Source of the DNA: Kryptolebias marmoratus
Lineage: Eukaryota > Chordata > Actinopteri > Cyprinodontiformes > Rivulidae
Direction of reading: 5' to 3'
DNA: 64,000 bases
Assembly (NCBI RefSeq): GCF_001649575.2
Contig: NC_051431.1
Span: 21,798,692 to 21,862,691, forward strand
Both the position numbers and the translations under genes were made by a program. Under the pieces are notes generated by a model. That model ran no database searches. It was given only the letters and a program-made list of their open reading frames with translations, and was not told the DNA's origin. Below, in pieces: positions 11,901 to 26,900 of this stretch (the first letter of the stretch is position 1; every line of letters begins with the position of its first letter).

Positions 11901-14900
11901 AAAGAAGTTAGCAGAAATACACCTGAATTGACTTATTCTTTAGAGGGTATGCTTAAACCCTTTAAAAAAATGTTGTGACGTTTAGTATTAGTGGTTTTGT
12001 CTTAATTTACTAATTTGCAGGATGACAATTTCTGTTTGCAACCTGTTCCATTGCGTTCGTAGCTCTGGTTGACTTTTAAAGCAGTGCAACGCAGCTTGTG
12101 TGCCCGGGATTTATCTGGATATGCTCAGGAATGTGACAAATGACCGAGGGGGTGAGTCCAATAAGGATGGAGACAGAGAGGCAATGAGGTTGTGGTTTAC
12201 ATGAAGTATCCCTGGCAGCTTCATAAAATTCAAGGACATCCCACAGCGCTGGCATGTTATGTAGTCAGCTCACTGCTTCACCTAATTAACTCCAGCCCTT
12301 AATTGCTTTTTGTTTTAAAGTCTACTCTGTAATGAACCACGGAGAATATCTACAATTAACAACAATAATTTGGCTTTTAAAATGGATTCTCTCTCTGTTA
12401 CTATTAGACATCATAATTCTTGCCATCAGAGACTGAAACAATACACAGTATAATAAAATGTACTCTACATGAGTGGTTAATTAATAAGAAAACAAAGCTA
12501 AACAGAAAATTGTTTGTAGTTTCCAGAGTTACTGTATTAAACAGGTTAATCATACAACCATCAGAAACACTAAGAGTTGTTTTACTGGTGAGACATTTAA
12601 ACTACAGTATTATAGTACAATAGTAGTAGTTCCTTTGTGTGCTGCTTTCAAAGAGAGGCAGAAATAAGTGCATATTGGAAGTGATTTCCCAGAACCTATG
12701 AGGAAGTATTGGTATCACTTGGAGTAAAGAAAAAGAGGAAAATAATGTTTCTCCCCAGTTTTAAGATGAAGATGGAATGTCCAGATTTACATCTATGTTG
12801 GGACTCAAGTCAGAATACAATTTAATGAAAAAAGTCAAAACGTTGGGGGGTAAATCAAGGCGAAAATAGGATTATTTTGAGGTTGAGATCTAAAACCAAA
12901 CAAGCATTGATACAAAGACTTATAATAGAGATGCCTTTTTAAGATGAACGAGTCCCTTTTTTTTTAAAACCCATTCAAAAGTACAAATAGAAATCATTTA
13001 TCTTTGAGCTGATAACCACAATAAGTATTAGTGCTTCAGAGAGATTGATCCATAATCCTCATCCAGAGCTGCACATAACCTGCAAATAACTTTTCAATAT
13101 TACTTCTGGTTTAAGCTGCAATATTAGTTTCACTGGAGAATAATAACAATAATGTAAGTGTTTTTAATAAAGCTTCGGTTTGAGAGTAAATTGAGGTCAC
13201 TGGTTACGTTTGAGACTCTTATTGTGAAGAACTGAAGGAAGTTTTGTGATGTAATTGATATTGCAGGGGGAGTGATTAAAGGGCTGGTTCAAGAAAATGT
13301 TATCCTTCACTGACATGTTTACTAAAACAAATGAACTCGTGTGAGTGCTTCATCACGGAGCTTAATCTTGCTCAAAAAAGTAATAAAGGTCAAATGTTTA
13401 ATGCTGGCAGATTTTTCTTAAAATGGAGCGAAATGGTGATCTTGGAGCTGACATTTAAGTGATTCCTAAACTCCCAACTTCATAAGAGTATCGCTGCAGA
13501 TGCATGGGAACAATTCAATAAGCATCTTTAATAAATGCATTATTGCTTGCTTCAGATGTAATGCACTGTGTTGGACCGAGCCACTAAAGACAAATGGAAA
13601 AGTTCTGGATAAAATCACAGAGGGAAGGCAAACTCATATAGGGGTTTATTAAAATCCTCCTCCTTTTGTCCTGCTGCTGTGGTTCACAGGTTCACAACAG
13701 CCTCACTTAATTTACTGTTTTCATTGTCATACGCTGCCTCTGAAACAAAAAACAAAGCTAGTCAGGCACTCCCCAGGAGACATTCCTGATTCCAAATCTG
13801 GTGAACTTAATATTGCTCTTATCATTTGTTCATTTTTGTGAAGTTACGCATCATTTGGCAGGGCGAATCGCTGGTGATCCCCATCCCTCTAGAACGGTAT
13901 CTCGCTATTTATCTGTAGGTTTTTCTCAAACTTTCACAATTAATCCTAAAACTCACCCTTCAGATGTGCCCGTCCCCTGTAACTTCACATTTTTTTACAA
14001 TTTCATGAACATTTTTGTTGTTGTTGTTGTTTGTAAATTGCTCTGCGTAAAATTTAACAATGTAACATTTTCTGTGAGTTTTAACAGACATGCGAAATAG
14101 CTACCAACTTTGTCCAGTTTTTTATATATTGATGATTTTATTTTTCCCCTACCTAAAGATAAAAACTCCAGCGATTTGTGTTTACTATCAGACAGAGCAG
14201 ATAGTAAAGTTAGTCATTACGACTGTAACAAAGATAAATAAGCTGACAATGAAAACCAGGGTGCATGAAAGTCATATGAAAAGAAGGAATTATTATGAGT
14301 GCAACAGCGCGTTACATTCCTGGCTGGTCATTTGTAAAGTGTTGTTCTAATAACCTCAGCCAATTCAACTTTTAGTTTTATGATGATTTCTCTCCAAGGT
14401 GGAGCACTAACAGCGATAATGGCTGACAAAGAAAGTGAGTACATATCCAATGAAAACTGAGCTCTGTTTGCTTTGTGTGCTGTTGTCAGAATGGAGACTG
14501 TTGGCTTCATTTAGAGTTAAGAATATCTTTATATTTGCACGTTTTGTTGCGGTGGCAGCGTGTTTGGGTCCTGGGCGGAGCATGGGGGAAAGTGGTGGGA
14601 GTGTATCCGTGACGAGGGCCTGAGCGCTCCAGCATGGCTTGACTGTCAAGACTTTAAAGCAGTTCTTGCCTCAAGCCTCAGCTTTGACCCCTGTCTGATT
14701 GGGCCGTGCCAGCGCGGGCCCTGGAGCGTGGCGCAATTGTGGGCGTATGTTGTAGATCACTGTTGGAACATGCTTGTCATGTATAAGCATGGTGAGGGCG
14801 AGGTCTCTGGGAAGTTAGAAAAAGCATGGACAATCCTATTTGGGTATACTAAGAGCATATCTGCGTCAGGATGGCCTACATACTGAAAGAGGTTTTCCAA

Positions 14901-17900
14901 TCCAGCCACGTTCCAGCAGGTCGTGGCGAGAATAGTCGCGTAGACATCCAATGAAGGACTCCAAAGAGACTTTATCGCAATAATCTTGTATTTAAGAAAT
15001 GTTAGCGTTTTATTAACGTCCCTCCAAAATTTTATCAAGAAGTAAAAAAACTGTGTAAAACATCTCTTCCTACTCTCTGTGCCCACTTGTATTTGCTTAC
15101 CATTAAAAAGAGAGCTACAATTAAATATCTTAGGCTAATATTATCAGTCGATGGCATTCATGACTGCTGTTTGCAGAGTTTAGTGAGAAAATGAATGAAA
15201 GATCTCTGAATGTATCAGGTTTAATAGAGGTTGCATTGATATTTGCTGTGACCTGTTTGATTGTCCCATTTATTGATTGTGAAGTTTGCTTCATTCAAAT
15301 TTAGTTTAAGTGAATTTGTTTAGTAAATTTTAAATTAAAGCAGTTTTGCAGCTGTTTAGGCTACGCAGTTCATAGTGCTTGTTGTGAAAAATGTCATTAG
15401 GAAAACTAACATAATTTAAATCAGTTGCTGGTTGTCTTCTGCTGGTTTTGTTCTAGTATGTTTTTGTGCCTGAAATATTTTGTCCAGTCATGCAGAACAT
15501 TAATGTAATGTCATCAGGACGGGACAAGTTATGTTTTAGTGCTGAGCGAGAAAAGAGGTTAAACATTTAACGAAGCATTTTGTTTGATCTAATATAGAGA
15601 TTGACTGAAATTCTGCCAGCGATGATCTAAAGATCACATCCAAATAAATAAATCTTCAAGACCAAAGAGATAAAGCAAGGATGGTGTGTTGAATTGATAA
15701 GATTAGATTTTCTCTAAGATGTTGATTCAACCTGGCCAAATAGATGATATTAAAAAAGCAGCAATTTCTTTATCCAGAGTTGATATTACAGTCAGTATTA
15801 TAGTGGTGTAACTGTAAAGGCCGTGTTAATGAGTCACATTACTGACTGAATTTTCACAGCCAGGTATCTTCTGTTGTTATCAAGAGGGAAAGAGAGGAGG
15901 GGATTTGGAGAGACTGGGACAGAACAATGTCCTCCTTTAGAAACAAGGTCGGCTCAGCCAGGTGTTTTCAGGTGGTCATTAAAGACCATGGGAACTGCTG
16001 TTGGTGCTTTCTCATCGGCGGTCGTGTCACACACACACACACACAGTTCTGCCTCCACAGGGACCTTGGCAACCCGTTTGTAACACAAATTGATCTCCTC
16101 TGCTTTTTGTCTCAGAGAAACCTTTTTACTGTTAATAAATTGGTGTGCAATTACATTTTTTTTTTTTTTTTTTAACTGTGCCTTTCTAGTGTTTTTATTA
16201 TTTTTATAAAAACAGGCATGTGCGGCCAAAGATATGTGGAAAGTCTCCAGAACTGTAGTACCATCTTTAATCAAGAGCATAGACCGAATAGTGGAATTTC
16301 TTGTTTTCATCCTCAGATATTGTACAGTACACCTTTTTTAAAAGCTTACTTTCAAGCCTATAAAACATTGTGTGCAGGTTCACAGCAGCTTGAATGTACA
16401 GAACATTTCTACATTTACCCATCTGAGTGGAAATGTAAATTTCTAACAGCAGACTGAGCATATTTGCATGCAAGCAGGGACTTTTAAATGTGAGGCTAGC
16501 GTTTGACAGAGAGAAGAGCAGCACGGTATCTTAGAATGGAGAAAGTAGTATTCCTGTTTTTAATTTCATTTTAATTCTTACTCGATTAAAAATTTTCATG
16601 TTCTCCCAAAATGCTGTAAGACCTTCCTACATTTTAGTATTGTTTGACCAAAAAAAAGAAAATTAATCAAATACTAATTTAACTTTTTACTTAATTGCAT
16701 TATTTGTACGATTATTGTTATTTTTGATGCATTGTGTCCTGGTTATGGGGGATTCTGAATTGTTTTGAAATGTCTAAAATTAGTTTTGTTAATGTTTTAT
16801 CATAATGTAAGATTGAGGAACAAAAAGGGGAAACGCGGATATGTTGAAGTGTCAAGCCCGGATAATTTGTTTGGCACACAACAATCACATACGCAAGAGA
16901 GCTGAGCGAAATACACGACTGGAAGTAAATAAATTGGAAGCATACGAATACTTTGCTTTTAATTTACCAAGAAGGATATGGGGAGGAAGTGAAGGGGATG
17001 TGTCATAATAATCGAAATGCATCTATAATCATTTTATCATCGCATCACAGCCCTCTGTAGCCTAGCTGTGAGGTCCCTAAAGATCCCTACCCCTACTATA
17101 AAAGAACAATTTAGGTTATGTAATATTCCACCATGACTTGGTGAAACTCAGGAAAGTCTTTTTTTTTTTTTTTTTTTTTTTTCAAATGAGCTACAGATCC
17201 AAACACAACCTCTAAAAACTGTTCTGATCTAAATAAAAGCAAGGCAAGGTTTTGAGTCAGCATTTAGAATTTTCACATCCAATATTTAAAACACACAGAG
17301 ACTTCAGAACGACAAGGCGGTCTGGATTATGTGGGTGTTACTTCAGCTGTTTGAGGTAACAAAGATCTGATCCTTGGCACTCAGCTGCGGTGTATTCAAC
17401 CTCATATGCTTAGTTTGCTTAACCAAGTGACCTTATCTCGACACTGCAGTCCACATTGTGCTCATAAACATGTGATTCGATACTTGCATAATAAAATAGT
17501 TTGGCTGATTTCCCAGTACGTTGAATGACAGGCCTTTTTTTTTTTTTTTTTTCCAGAATTCATAAAAGATTCCAGTATGATTCACGTAACATGCTTTTTA
17601 AAATGCACTGAGAAAGATGGAAATGGGCTTGCCTGCATGAACGTATCCTCCCTCGTCTGGCCTCGGGGTGGATCTCTGTCTGTACATGTCTGTGGTCCGT
17701 TAAGTATTTGCTTTGGTACAAGGTATATGAGAGATGAGGACAGCAATTAGTCCGTTTGCACGTGAAGTTATGAAGTCATTCGTCGATAATGAGCAGAGCG
17801 TATAAGGGAATACTTCGGTTATCAGGCTGGCTGCATTTTCTCAATATAAGAAAGTTTTTGAAAAGTGAACTGAAAACTCAGTCTTTGGATAAACTTTGTA

Positions 17901-20900
17901 AAGAGGAAGTCGCACAGTTCATGAACTTAAACTCTGTTAGTCATTAGCAGTGAGTAATTCAAATGGTTTCAGTATCATTCAGTGAACTTAAGCTATGATA
18001 TTTTGTTTTAATCCAGTTAAAGCAATAATTTCTTTTCTTTTTGTGTTTTATGTGTGCGATCGAAGTGGGAGCTGCTGTGGTCCCTCATCCTCCTCTTCAC
18101 CTTCTGTCTCCTGCTCGTGTGGTTCTACTTCTGGTGGGAGGCACATAACGACTACAACGAGTTCAACTGGTGAGTGCACGATCAATCTGCCTGCTCCTGT
18201 GTGTTTGTCAGGTCAAATTAAGGCCACTGCCCCGCCAGGCATATTGTTTTGACTGTGGCCATACACGTTGTCTTGTCGACTCCCTAATTCGTGAGTTTAA
18301 TCTGACCTCAACCTTAATCTGAGCAGAGACCACTCGGCCCTCCATAGATTATAACGTTGCATAATAGAGATGGCTCATCCAATGTTTCCTACTGTACGTA
18401 AACTTCCCCATACAGGAGTTTAAATGAAAATATTCCAACAGGCTCGAACTACAGCCACACCATAAGCTTAATAAATGCCTGATCCCAATTTAAAATTACC
18501 ATCAGCTGAATTTTGAGACAAAATTTCATAGTTTTCCTCAGTTTAGTGTGTCGGTACCGCCTTTATTAGAAAAGGCGGAACAAATTTATCAAACTCATTT
18601 CAGAGCTGGCGCTGAAAAGATTCTCTGTTTCTCGCTCTTTTCCTTTGTATAAACTGTGCGTTTCTATTCTGAAATAAGCAAGTTAAATAGGTTGAAATTG
18701 TGTGATATTTGAAATCTAATCTATTTTGTGTTAGAGCTGCATGGTGGTACAGTGATCCCTGTTGCCTCACAGTTAGAGAGTCCTGGTTTGCCCACCAGCT
18801 GGATCCTTTCTGGGTGGAGTTGGAGTTGCATGTGTGGGTTTCCTCCTCTTTTAAAAAACAACGTATGGATGTAGATACGTTCTCAGGCAAATTTAATGGA
18901 AACATTTCATAGGGTGAGAGTATTTATTTAGTCTTTTTTTTTTTTTTTTTGGGTGAGAGAAAGAATAGGGTAAAACATGTGACTTTCTTACAAGCTTTAT
19001 CAGGCACTACCACAGCTGTTACCTTCTCTGTAACCATTTCACATTATGACTCTGCAGCGTTGTTTAAAGCCACAGCTCCTCCCACTAGCTGTAAGATTTC
19101 TTTATTCCTACAAAAGCGACAAAATCTACATATCCAAAATAATAATTATAAAACACAATCACTTAAGACAAAGTCACATGACCATAAAACATTTTAGTTA
19201 TAAAAAAGGAAAACGTTCCACTGACCTCTGCTCTACGGCCGTCATACCAGTGGTGAGTGCTAGGTGCAGAACCCCAAGTGTGCATCTTTGGTTGTTCTGC
19301 TAAGATAATGAAGGGAAAAAGAAACTGTAGCAAATGTGTGTGTGTGTGTGTGTTTCAAACATGGAGCGCTTTCTGTGTGTGTCTGAGGCAGGAACTGCAG
19401 TGTGACAGAGTCGCGCTGATTAACGTTTGACGGAGTGACAGGGCTCCTCCGTCACACTCTGGTTTCCTCCCACAGCCCAGAAAGATGCAGGGTCAGTTAA
19501 CTGACTGCTCTAAATCGTCCCCAGATGTGAGTGTGAGCGTGAAAGGTTATTAGTAGTTGTGTGGCGCTGTGACGAGCTGCCGACCTGTCTGGGGTGTACC
19601 CCTCCTTTTGCCCAGTGACCACAGGAGCTGGACTCCAGCTCCGTGTGACCCTGAACAGGAACAAGCAGGTGGAGAAAATGGATGGAAGTATATTTTGTAT
19701 ATTTTTAAACATGCTGCAGTGCACAGCTGCTGCCGCTGCATCTTACTTTATTTTAAACTTGAGCTTTCTCTCCGACACCCCTCCTCCCCCTTCTTGCTCT
19801 CAGGGAATGTCACCTTCTCCTCATAATACTGTCCTTTGTTACATTCACTTGTATTCCCCTCCCACTGTAGTGTCAGTGATTTATAGTTGTTTTTTTTTCC
19901 CCTGCTTCAAATTATTTTATTTTGAAAGGCCTTTTTTAACCGTTTACATTTTAAATTCCCCAAGCAGTTTGCAAGTCCACTTTTTCAGCTCTAACTACTG
20001 TGTTATCGTGTTTTGATTGACAGATGTTTATTTCTTTTTATTAGCAAATTTCTTTCTTCATGCATCTTGCAGGGATCTCATGCCTTTATATTTTAAGTTG
20101 TGGTGTAGGAGCTAAAAGAGCGTAGGAGTGTGTCCCAGCCTATCCACAGTATAAATTCCCAAGAGGTCCTCTGCTGCTTGAATCACAGTTAAGGCTTTAC
20201 ATGTGATTAATACTTTGGGCTTTGGCTGAAATGGCAAAACACACCCCCGTACGCTGTTTTCTGCAGCTGTGCTCCTATTTATACACACAACATTGCCCTT
20301 TGAGCATTACAGCTGAGAGCAAAATATATATATTTTGTTGTAGAGGGGTGTGGATATGACATAACCCAGAAATCCACTTTCTTCTTTGTTCCCATTCTGA
20401 AACCTTTAGCTCATATTAAGTATTTACTTATAAGATAAACCCTCACAGGATGTCCTTTTCAAGATCTCTTTTCTGTTAAAACTGTTTAATTTTTTGCTGT
20501 TTTACAGACTGAAAAACTAAATTTCAAGACTATCGGTCACTTCGCACAGCTTTTACAAACTGTCACTCCTGGTAGATTGTTATTGACACATTGGTGGTTT
20601 TTTTCCCCAAATAACCTTATTTCAATAACACTATCAGTCAAATACATATATCTCAATAAAAATGGCACAAACACTGCACTTGATAGAAATTTACCAAGAA
20701 TAGAATTAACAGAATACAAGAAAAGTCATGATCTACGTCTCAGTGAGGCTGAGTCTTTCAGGAGTAAAGATGAGCAGAGGTTCATGACTTGAAAACAAAA
20801 ACCGCACTGTAAATAAAATAGCAGAGTACTGCATGGTATCAGTAATGGATTCATATAATCTGTAGAAACAGAAGGCTGAAAAACAAGACTGACTGAGCGT

Positions 20901-23900
20901 GATCTTTGAGCTCTTTTTCAGCGCTACATTAAAAACAGGAGCAGTTTTATTGTGGAAATGACCCCATGAGCACAGAAACATTTGTAATATATATATATAA
21001 AAAAGAGATTTGCAGCACTCTCTCAGGACGTGGGCTCATTTAAGATGTACTAAGAGGCAGTTATTAAACACCAGCCACCACCCTGTTTATATAATTTAGT
21101 ACATTTTAAAAGAAGGACCATCGTGCTGTTATCAATTAATTCATTAAATACCAATATTTGTGATTATGTTGTGGTTTTAAAGTTAACTTTTATGCCACCG
21201 CAGGCATCATAAATACTGAAAAGCATACAAGCAAGATCTGCACAAACCCATCAAATTTATAGCATTCATTTTATTTAGGAAATATCATATTTCTTATTTC
21301 CAGCATGCACTAGCCTTTTGGATTCAAACAGAGCTTAAATGATTGGGTTTTTTTTTTCCCCACATTTTCCACAGTATATTCCACAGATGTATTAGAAACC
21401 AGTCCATAACTTGACCCAGATGACTTTGTTTGTCCTGAAACCGGAAAAAAATTGATACTTCAAACGGTGTAGAGGCTGCATGAATATAGACAGACCTTGT
21501 ATTCTCCAATGCTTTCACACAGTTTGGAAATGATGGAATGTGGGTTAGTGTTCCTGACAAGAAGCATTAAATCTTTGTTTCTGCAGGTTTCTGTACGAGC
21601 GCTCTGGGAAATGGAGCGACGGCACCGTTCCCATCTTGGCAACAACCGCTGCTGGTTTCACCTACATCACATTTTTAATGGTGAGCTCCTCTGAACTCGC
21701 CGAGGACACGTTTAACTCGTTGTTCTCATCGTAAAGTCTTGTTTAAGCGAGGGAAGTTATGAGCGGCACAACATGTTTAAAATTATACTCTGTGTGGGTG
21801 TGTGTCTTGTTTTTTGTTGTTTTTGCACTTTTCAGGTTTTAGCACTTTGCCATGTTGCACTTGGACAACAGCTGAATTTGCACTGGCTCCATAAGGTAAT
21901 GTGACAAATGTGAGGCTCGCTAAAAGTGTGTGTGTGCGTGTGTGGTGGAAAGGGCGTTATAAGGGAGTGGGTGTTTTTTAAATGCATAAGTTGTTGAGAG
22001 GGGTTTCTGTGTTGTAATGTGTGTATGTGTGTTTTTAATGGGTTTTTTGTGAATGCTCTGATTCAAATGCTGGTCAGCTGAACTTGTCCTGAACTTAAGT
22101 TTGGACTGAGTTGTCCCAGAAGAGATCAGTTAATCACCGCCTCTAATCTGCTTAACACCAAGTGAAATGCTTACAAAACACTGTGTGGGACGTGAAGGGT
22201 CTGCAAGCTACTTGAAATTGTTTGTTTTTGCATTTTATCTGTGTGTGTGTGTGTACATTTCCAAAGTATTATGATTTTTGGGTTTTTTACAGTCTCCTTC
22301 CCTCCTCCCTGTTCACACAGATAGGAGTGACGGCTGCTTTGCTCACCACCATCGTCGGGGTCATATCTGTCAATCAGACATGGAGTCAGGAGTGGGATGT
22401 CATTCCCATCTCCTTTCAGGTCAGAGGCATTTTGACACAAGTGCTGATGGTGAAGTTTGATGGCTAAATCAGTTTTGTGATGATTTTTCCTTATTCAGGG
22501 TTGCAAAATGGACAAAAATGTGATATATATCTGTGGTGACATGACACTCGGCCCACATTGATCTTATCTCCTAATATTCAACAACCTAATCGATATCCAA
22601 GGGCTTATGATTAGTACATCCATGTGAGATTGTTGCAGTGCCAGGAAAGTCAGAGGAGGCACAGTTTAACTTTCAGATCACACACATTATCTCTAAATAG
22701 TGTTGTAACTGCCTTAGCACCAGATAACGATAGTATTTCCATTCCTTTCTGCCATCTTTGTTTTTTTTTCTTTTTGTTTTACTGTTGTCTCCACATTTCT
22801 ATAACCCCATTTCTGTTCAGGCAACAGGTCCGTTCCTGCACATAGGGGCCCTCGCTGCCATCACCGCACTGTCCTGGATTGTGGCAGGACAAGTCGCCAG
22901 AGCAGAAAAAACAAGTATGTTTTTTTTGTTTGTTGTTGTTTTTTAATGTGGCACAAATGAGTTATTTTTACACAATTTGATAAAGGTACTGTCTGCCAGA
23001 CAGCACACACACAGCGGAAGAGCAATAAATTATTAATTTTATGTAGACAGAAGCCAAGACATCCACCCAGGGTGTGCAAACTAACAAATCTTTTAGTCCT
23101 GTGGTGTTTTCAAGCCACAGCAGCATGGATTGTTTTATTCTTTAATCCAGGACTTGTTTCTTGTAAAGAGAAGCAGTTCTGAGAGTACTTTTTGCTTAGA
23201 TGTTCATACTGCAACAGAGAACTTTAATAAAACAAAAGAATGTTGTTTTATGCACCAGCTTCTGTTGCTTTAGCCATTTAGCAGGATATTTATGTTTAAT
23301 ACTGTCTAATTTCAGACAAATTTGTCTAAAATACCTAAACATTATGAATCCAAACTAGGTGTCATAGAAAAGGAAAGGATGGTAGCTTTTTTGTAATTTC
23401 TTAATTTTTTTTTTTTTTTTGCAAATCAGACTTATAAGAGCAATTGCATAAAATGTGAAGCTTGACTGCCAGCTTCATGATGATAGAGCACCAATCTGTT
23501 GGAAAATTATGAAAACACAATTTTTGTGGCCAGAAGTTTAACTTAACTAGGTTTTCGCAAACTTTTGTCAATCAAAAAATGTTTTTGTTTAGAAAACGGC
23601 CAACTGTCCACCCCTGACTGATTGAAATAAGAGGTGAACTCAGTCAGTTCTGTAAATCAAATATATTCATCAAACTGTCTTCAGAAGTACCACTTAGAAA
23701 AAGTAGCGGGCTGACCATCCACTGGGTGAAGCTCAGTGGATCGACCAAGGGGGATCCTACCTCTGCCACAGAAAAATTTCAAATTTAGAACATCAGAAAT
23801 GCATTTTCCTGGCATTTGGGACAAAGCAGGAACGGTGTTTTTTGAAGAGTCCAAAATCAGCTGTTAGGTCAACTTGTGAGAATTTTTGGCTTTTTAGGAC

Positions 23901-26900
23901 TGGAAGAGTTTTCAGAAAATCAGATGGAGAATTCATTTAACCAAGACAAAGAACTATCTCCCAAGGCAGTAAACCTGAAGTAAGTAAACTTGTAAAATAG
24001 ATATGAATAAAAACATATCGACTGGAGATTTGAAATGGATTGTCTTGGTATCCTGTTGGTTGGTAGAATCCACTCAGCTGAGAGTAGAGGTATATCAGGT
24101 GTACAAAGAGCTACGAAACAAAAGAACACGTTACTACCTCAGAACAGAACATTAAGAAAATGAGTCTTTGTTTAACACATAATGTAACAACACCAAGGGG
24201 GCCAGCTTTCCTCTTTTTATCCGTTCTTTTCTCATACATTCCGGCATCTGTCATCCACTGCCTGGAAAACGATGCAGTGTCACACCCCCAACATCGACCA
24301 ATCAGAAGCCTCGGCAGATAAATGAGAACTCTTGTCCAGCTAGTGGTGGCGTTGCATCAACTATGCTTGCTTGCTCAAAGATGGCTGCGGCCATTTCTAC
24401 ACCTAATCATTCAGTTTCAACCTTCATTCTTTATCCGGGCTTTGGATCAGCAAAAGTGACCTAAAAGAGAAACTCTGTTATTTCAGTGTGGAAGGACTGA
24501 GCTGCCTGTGAGCGCTGTGGGACAGAGGACGGGTCCACTGCAGCACCCGCTGCTCGTTGGAAAGAACCATACTTGCTTTCACGTTAGTGTTGAAAAACCT
24601 CCAAAAACACCAGATAAAGTCGCTAGTTGCTTTTTTTGGAAAAATGGTCTTTTTGAGGGGTCTGAAAACTCGCTAAAAATAGCAGCAAAGTCTGTAAGAT
24701 GGCCACACTGCTTGCACCCAGGTCTGCCGCGCTCTGCTCTGACAGAAGACAACTTTGGCTCCGGTTCGCTTTATTTGTTGAAAGCAGTGTCGGTTTGATC
24801 CCTGTATTAAAATTAGATCAGATGCCTTTAACAGGACTTCAACAAAAAAAGTCCTTTTTTCCCCTTCTTATTTTTACAGATGATAGAAATCCATCGTGGC
24901 TATGGAGAACTTTAATCCCTGCAAACGTTTACAAAATATTTTTGGTCAATCAACAAAAAGTAGCTTGTGAAAATGCGGCTGAATAAAGGTTTTTATACTG
25001 CCAGCTGCTTTTGAAGCCCCTGCATGTGAAAATATATTTTAATATTTACAGCAGCAGCTTCTTTCTGACGGTCTTCATGCCGGACAGACAGCTGGTACAC
25101 GACTCTGTGGGAGAAATTTAAAACCAGTGAAAGCAAGGCTCTGCCATTATTTACTGTTCAGGGTCTGATTTTTGAAGAGATTCAATGACGTAGAAAGGTC
25201 TTTGTCATAATACGCCTCTTTTAACGTCACTGTCATGCAGAGCAGCATTTAAAAATCAAAGAGGAGAAGGATTCTGTGTGTGTGGGCGGGCGGGCGGGCG
25301 GATGAAGGCTGAGAGTCTCCTGTGTGTAATAGGAGTTGGCTACTCGACCTCACCCTGGAGCTGACCTTGAAACGAATACATTCTTGTGTGTGTTGGTGTG
25401 TGGATGGCCACACTCGCAGCCATCACCGCTCACACACACAGAGGTGGATTCAGAGTTCTCTGTGCAGATTTAATAAATGAGATGGATGAGTTTGAATGCT
25501 CTGAAATCAGTTTATCTTCAGATGTTTGAAAGCCGTTTCACATCAGGCTAACAAGCTGTCTACTGTAGCTTCATGTTTTTTTGTAAAGATGAAACTGGGT
25601 TCCCTTAACTAGGTTAGGGATGCCACGATCGATTTTATTTATTTTCTTTTTTTTTTTACACAGACACTGATTTGAGTCATTTAAAATTAAGGATCGACCG
25701 ATGGCGAGTCTCAGGCAGACACTTGCGTTATTTTGCTCTTTTTTGTTTTGTTTACAGCACAGGCCTGCAGATTACAGACAGTTTGTACAATAAATGTATT
25801 AAAATCAGTGCTATCATCTGCTTGACATCTCAGCAAGTCAACATTGTGGTAAAGAAAGTTCATGCAGTTTTTCCAGTTTTCTTTATTGTTCTTTAAATTC
25901 CCAACTTCTGTTGTGACTTGATGCTGTATAAATAAACTGAACTGAACTGATGGTGAACTTTTTTTAATGTAGCTCTGAGTCAGGTATGTAGGGTCAGGAG
26001 GGTGTGGCGTAATGTGGCTCCAACAGCTCCAAAAGGCATAAAGAAAGTCGTACTTTCTCCACCCCACAGGTGGTTCGGTTCTGTAAGCCTTTGTGCCTTT
26101 TAGCTGTCCTGTGGACATCTAAGTTTGTCATGTAGCCATGTTAGTTTCAAGAGTTAGTTAAGTGAACTCTGTGTACTCAGCCGAGCTTTTGGATTTTAAA
26201 CGTCTAATTAAATTGGTGGCGTTGAATGTACAGTAGCTTCTATCACTACTACCGTGAGAAATAACTAAATTGCAAATGTTGTATGTAGCCGCTGAACTGT
26301 TCGCTACTCCTATAAAATATTTCTGTACCGCAGGCATGTTGGCATGTTACATCATGTTTTGTGGCAGCTGTATTACATTGCCGCTGACATAAAACGAAAG
26401 ACGGAAAGTCAACAACAGATCAGGAGTGAAGTCAGCTACTCTAATACCGTTAAGTAAAAAAAAAAATAGAATAAGGCCTTGATTCGGACCCCCTTCCAAT
26501 AATTGAGCTTGGCTCAGGAGATCCCTAATTAAGGCACATAACCGTAACTCAAGTGTCCTCTCTGTGACAGTAATATAAGCACCATCTGTAACTATTCGAG
26601 ATGAACAATGAAGTTTGAATAGTTAATGACTCTCTTTTTTCCCCACCTTCTTAGTATTCCACTGCTAACACTTTCACCTTTCTCATCCAGGCAGGAGGAC
26701 GTTTATCAGCGCAACACCTGCTAAAAATACTTGAAGTGACTTAGTGTCTTTTTTTTTCGACATTGTAGTTTTATTTCTTACAAAGTGACAATTATGCTCA
26801 CAGATGAGCCTCACCTCTCACTCCTTTAGACAGATTAAATAAAATACTTACAGGAGGAACACAAATATTTCTGAGTAGCAGATATAGCAAAGACATTGTT

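Larger units (their letters stand above)
5968..18065 (+). other. gdpd5 intron 1 (12.1 kb)
   Basis: No coding exon is supported. It contains a LINE relic (6690-7290), a 58-bp local duplication (8220-8277 and 9692-9749), an RTE-like repeat (9430-9691), poly-T runs (about 7980-7997, 8818-8834, 16159-16174, 17159-17182, 17534-17552) and a CA repeat near 16028-16045. In other vertebrates the residues flanking this intron are adjacent, so no exon is missing. Confidence 0.7.
18170..21586 (+). other. gdpd5 intron 2 (3.4 kb)
   Basis: No exon seen. It holds two partial copies of the dispersed fish repeat (18728-18860 and 19440-19690), a poly-T run near 18935-18950 and a GT repeat near 19337-19352. Confidence 0.7.

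Noticed and set aside
14402..14440. ATGGCTGACAAAGAAAGTGAGT, looking like a start codon followed by a donor
   Set aside because: There is no family match and no partner exon that makes a recognised protein.
14560..14886. 108-codon open frame in a locally GC-rich part of gdpd5 intron 1
   Set aside because: No domain, motif or splice context; overlapping frames on both strands are equally open.
19594..20016. 140-codon open frame
   Set aside because: It begins within a dispersed repeat and continues in T-rich sequence; chance.
24508..24986. Two overlapping frames of about 95 codons in gdpd5 intron 6
   Set aside because: No recognised family, no splice signals in phase with gdpd5.
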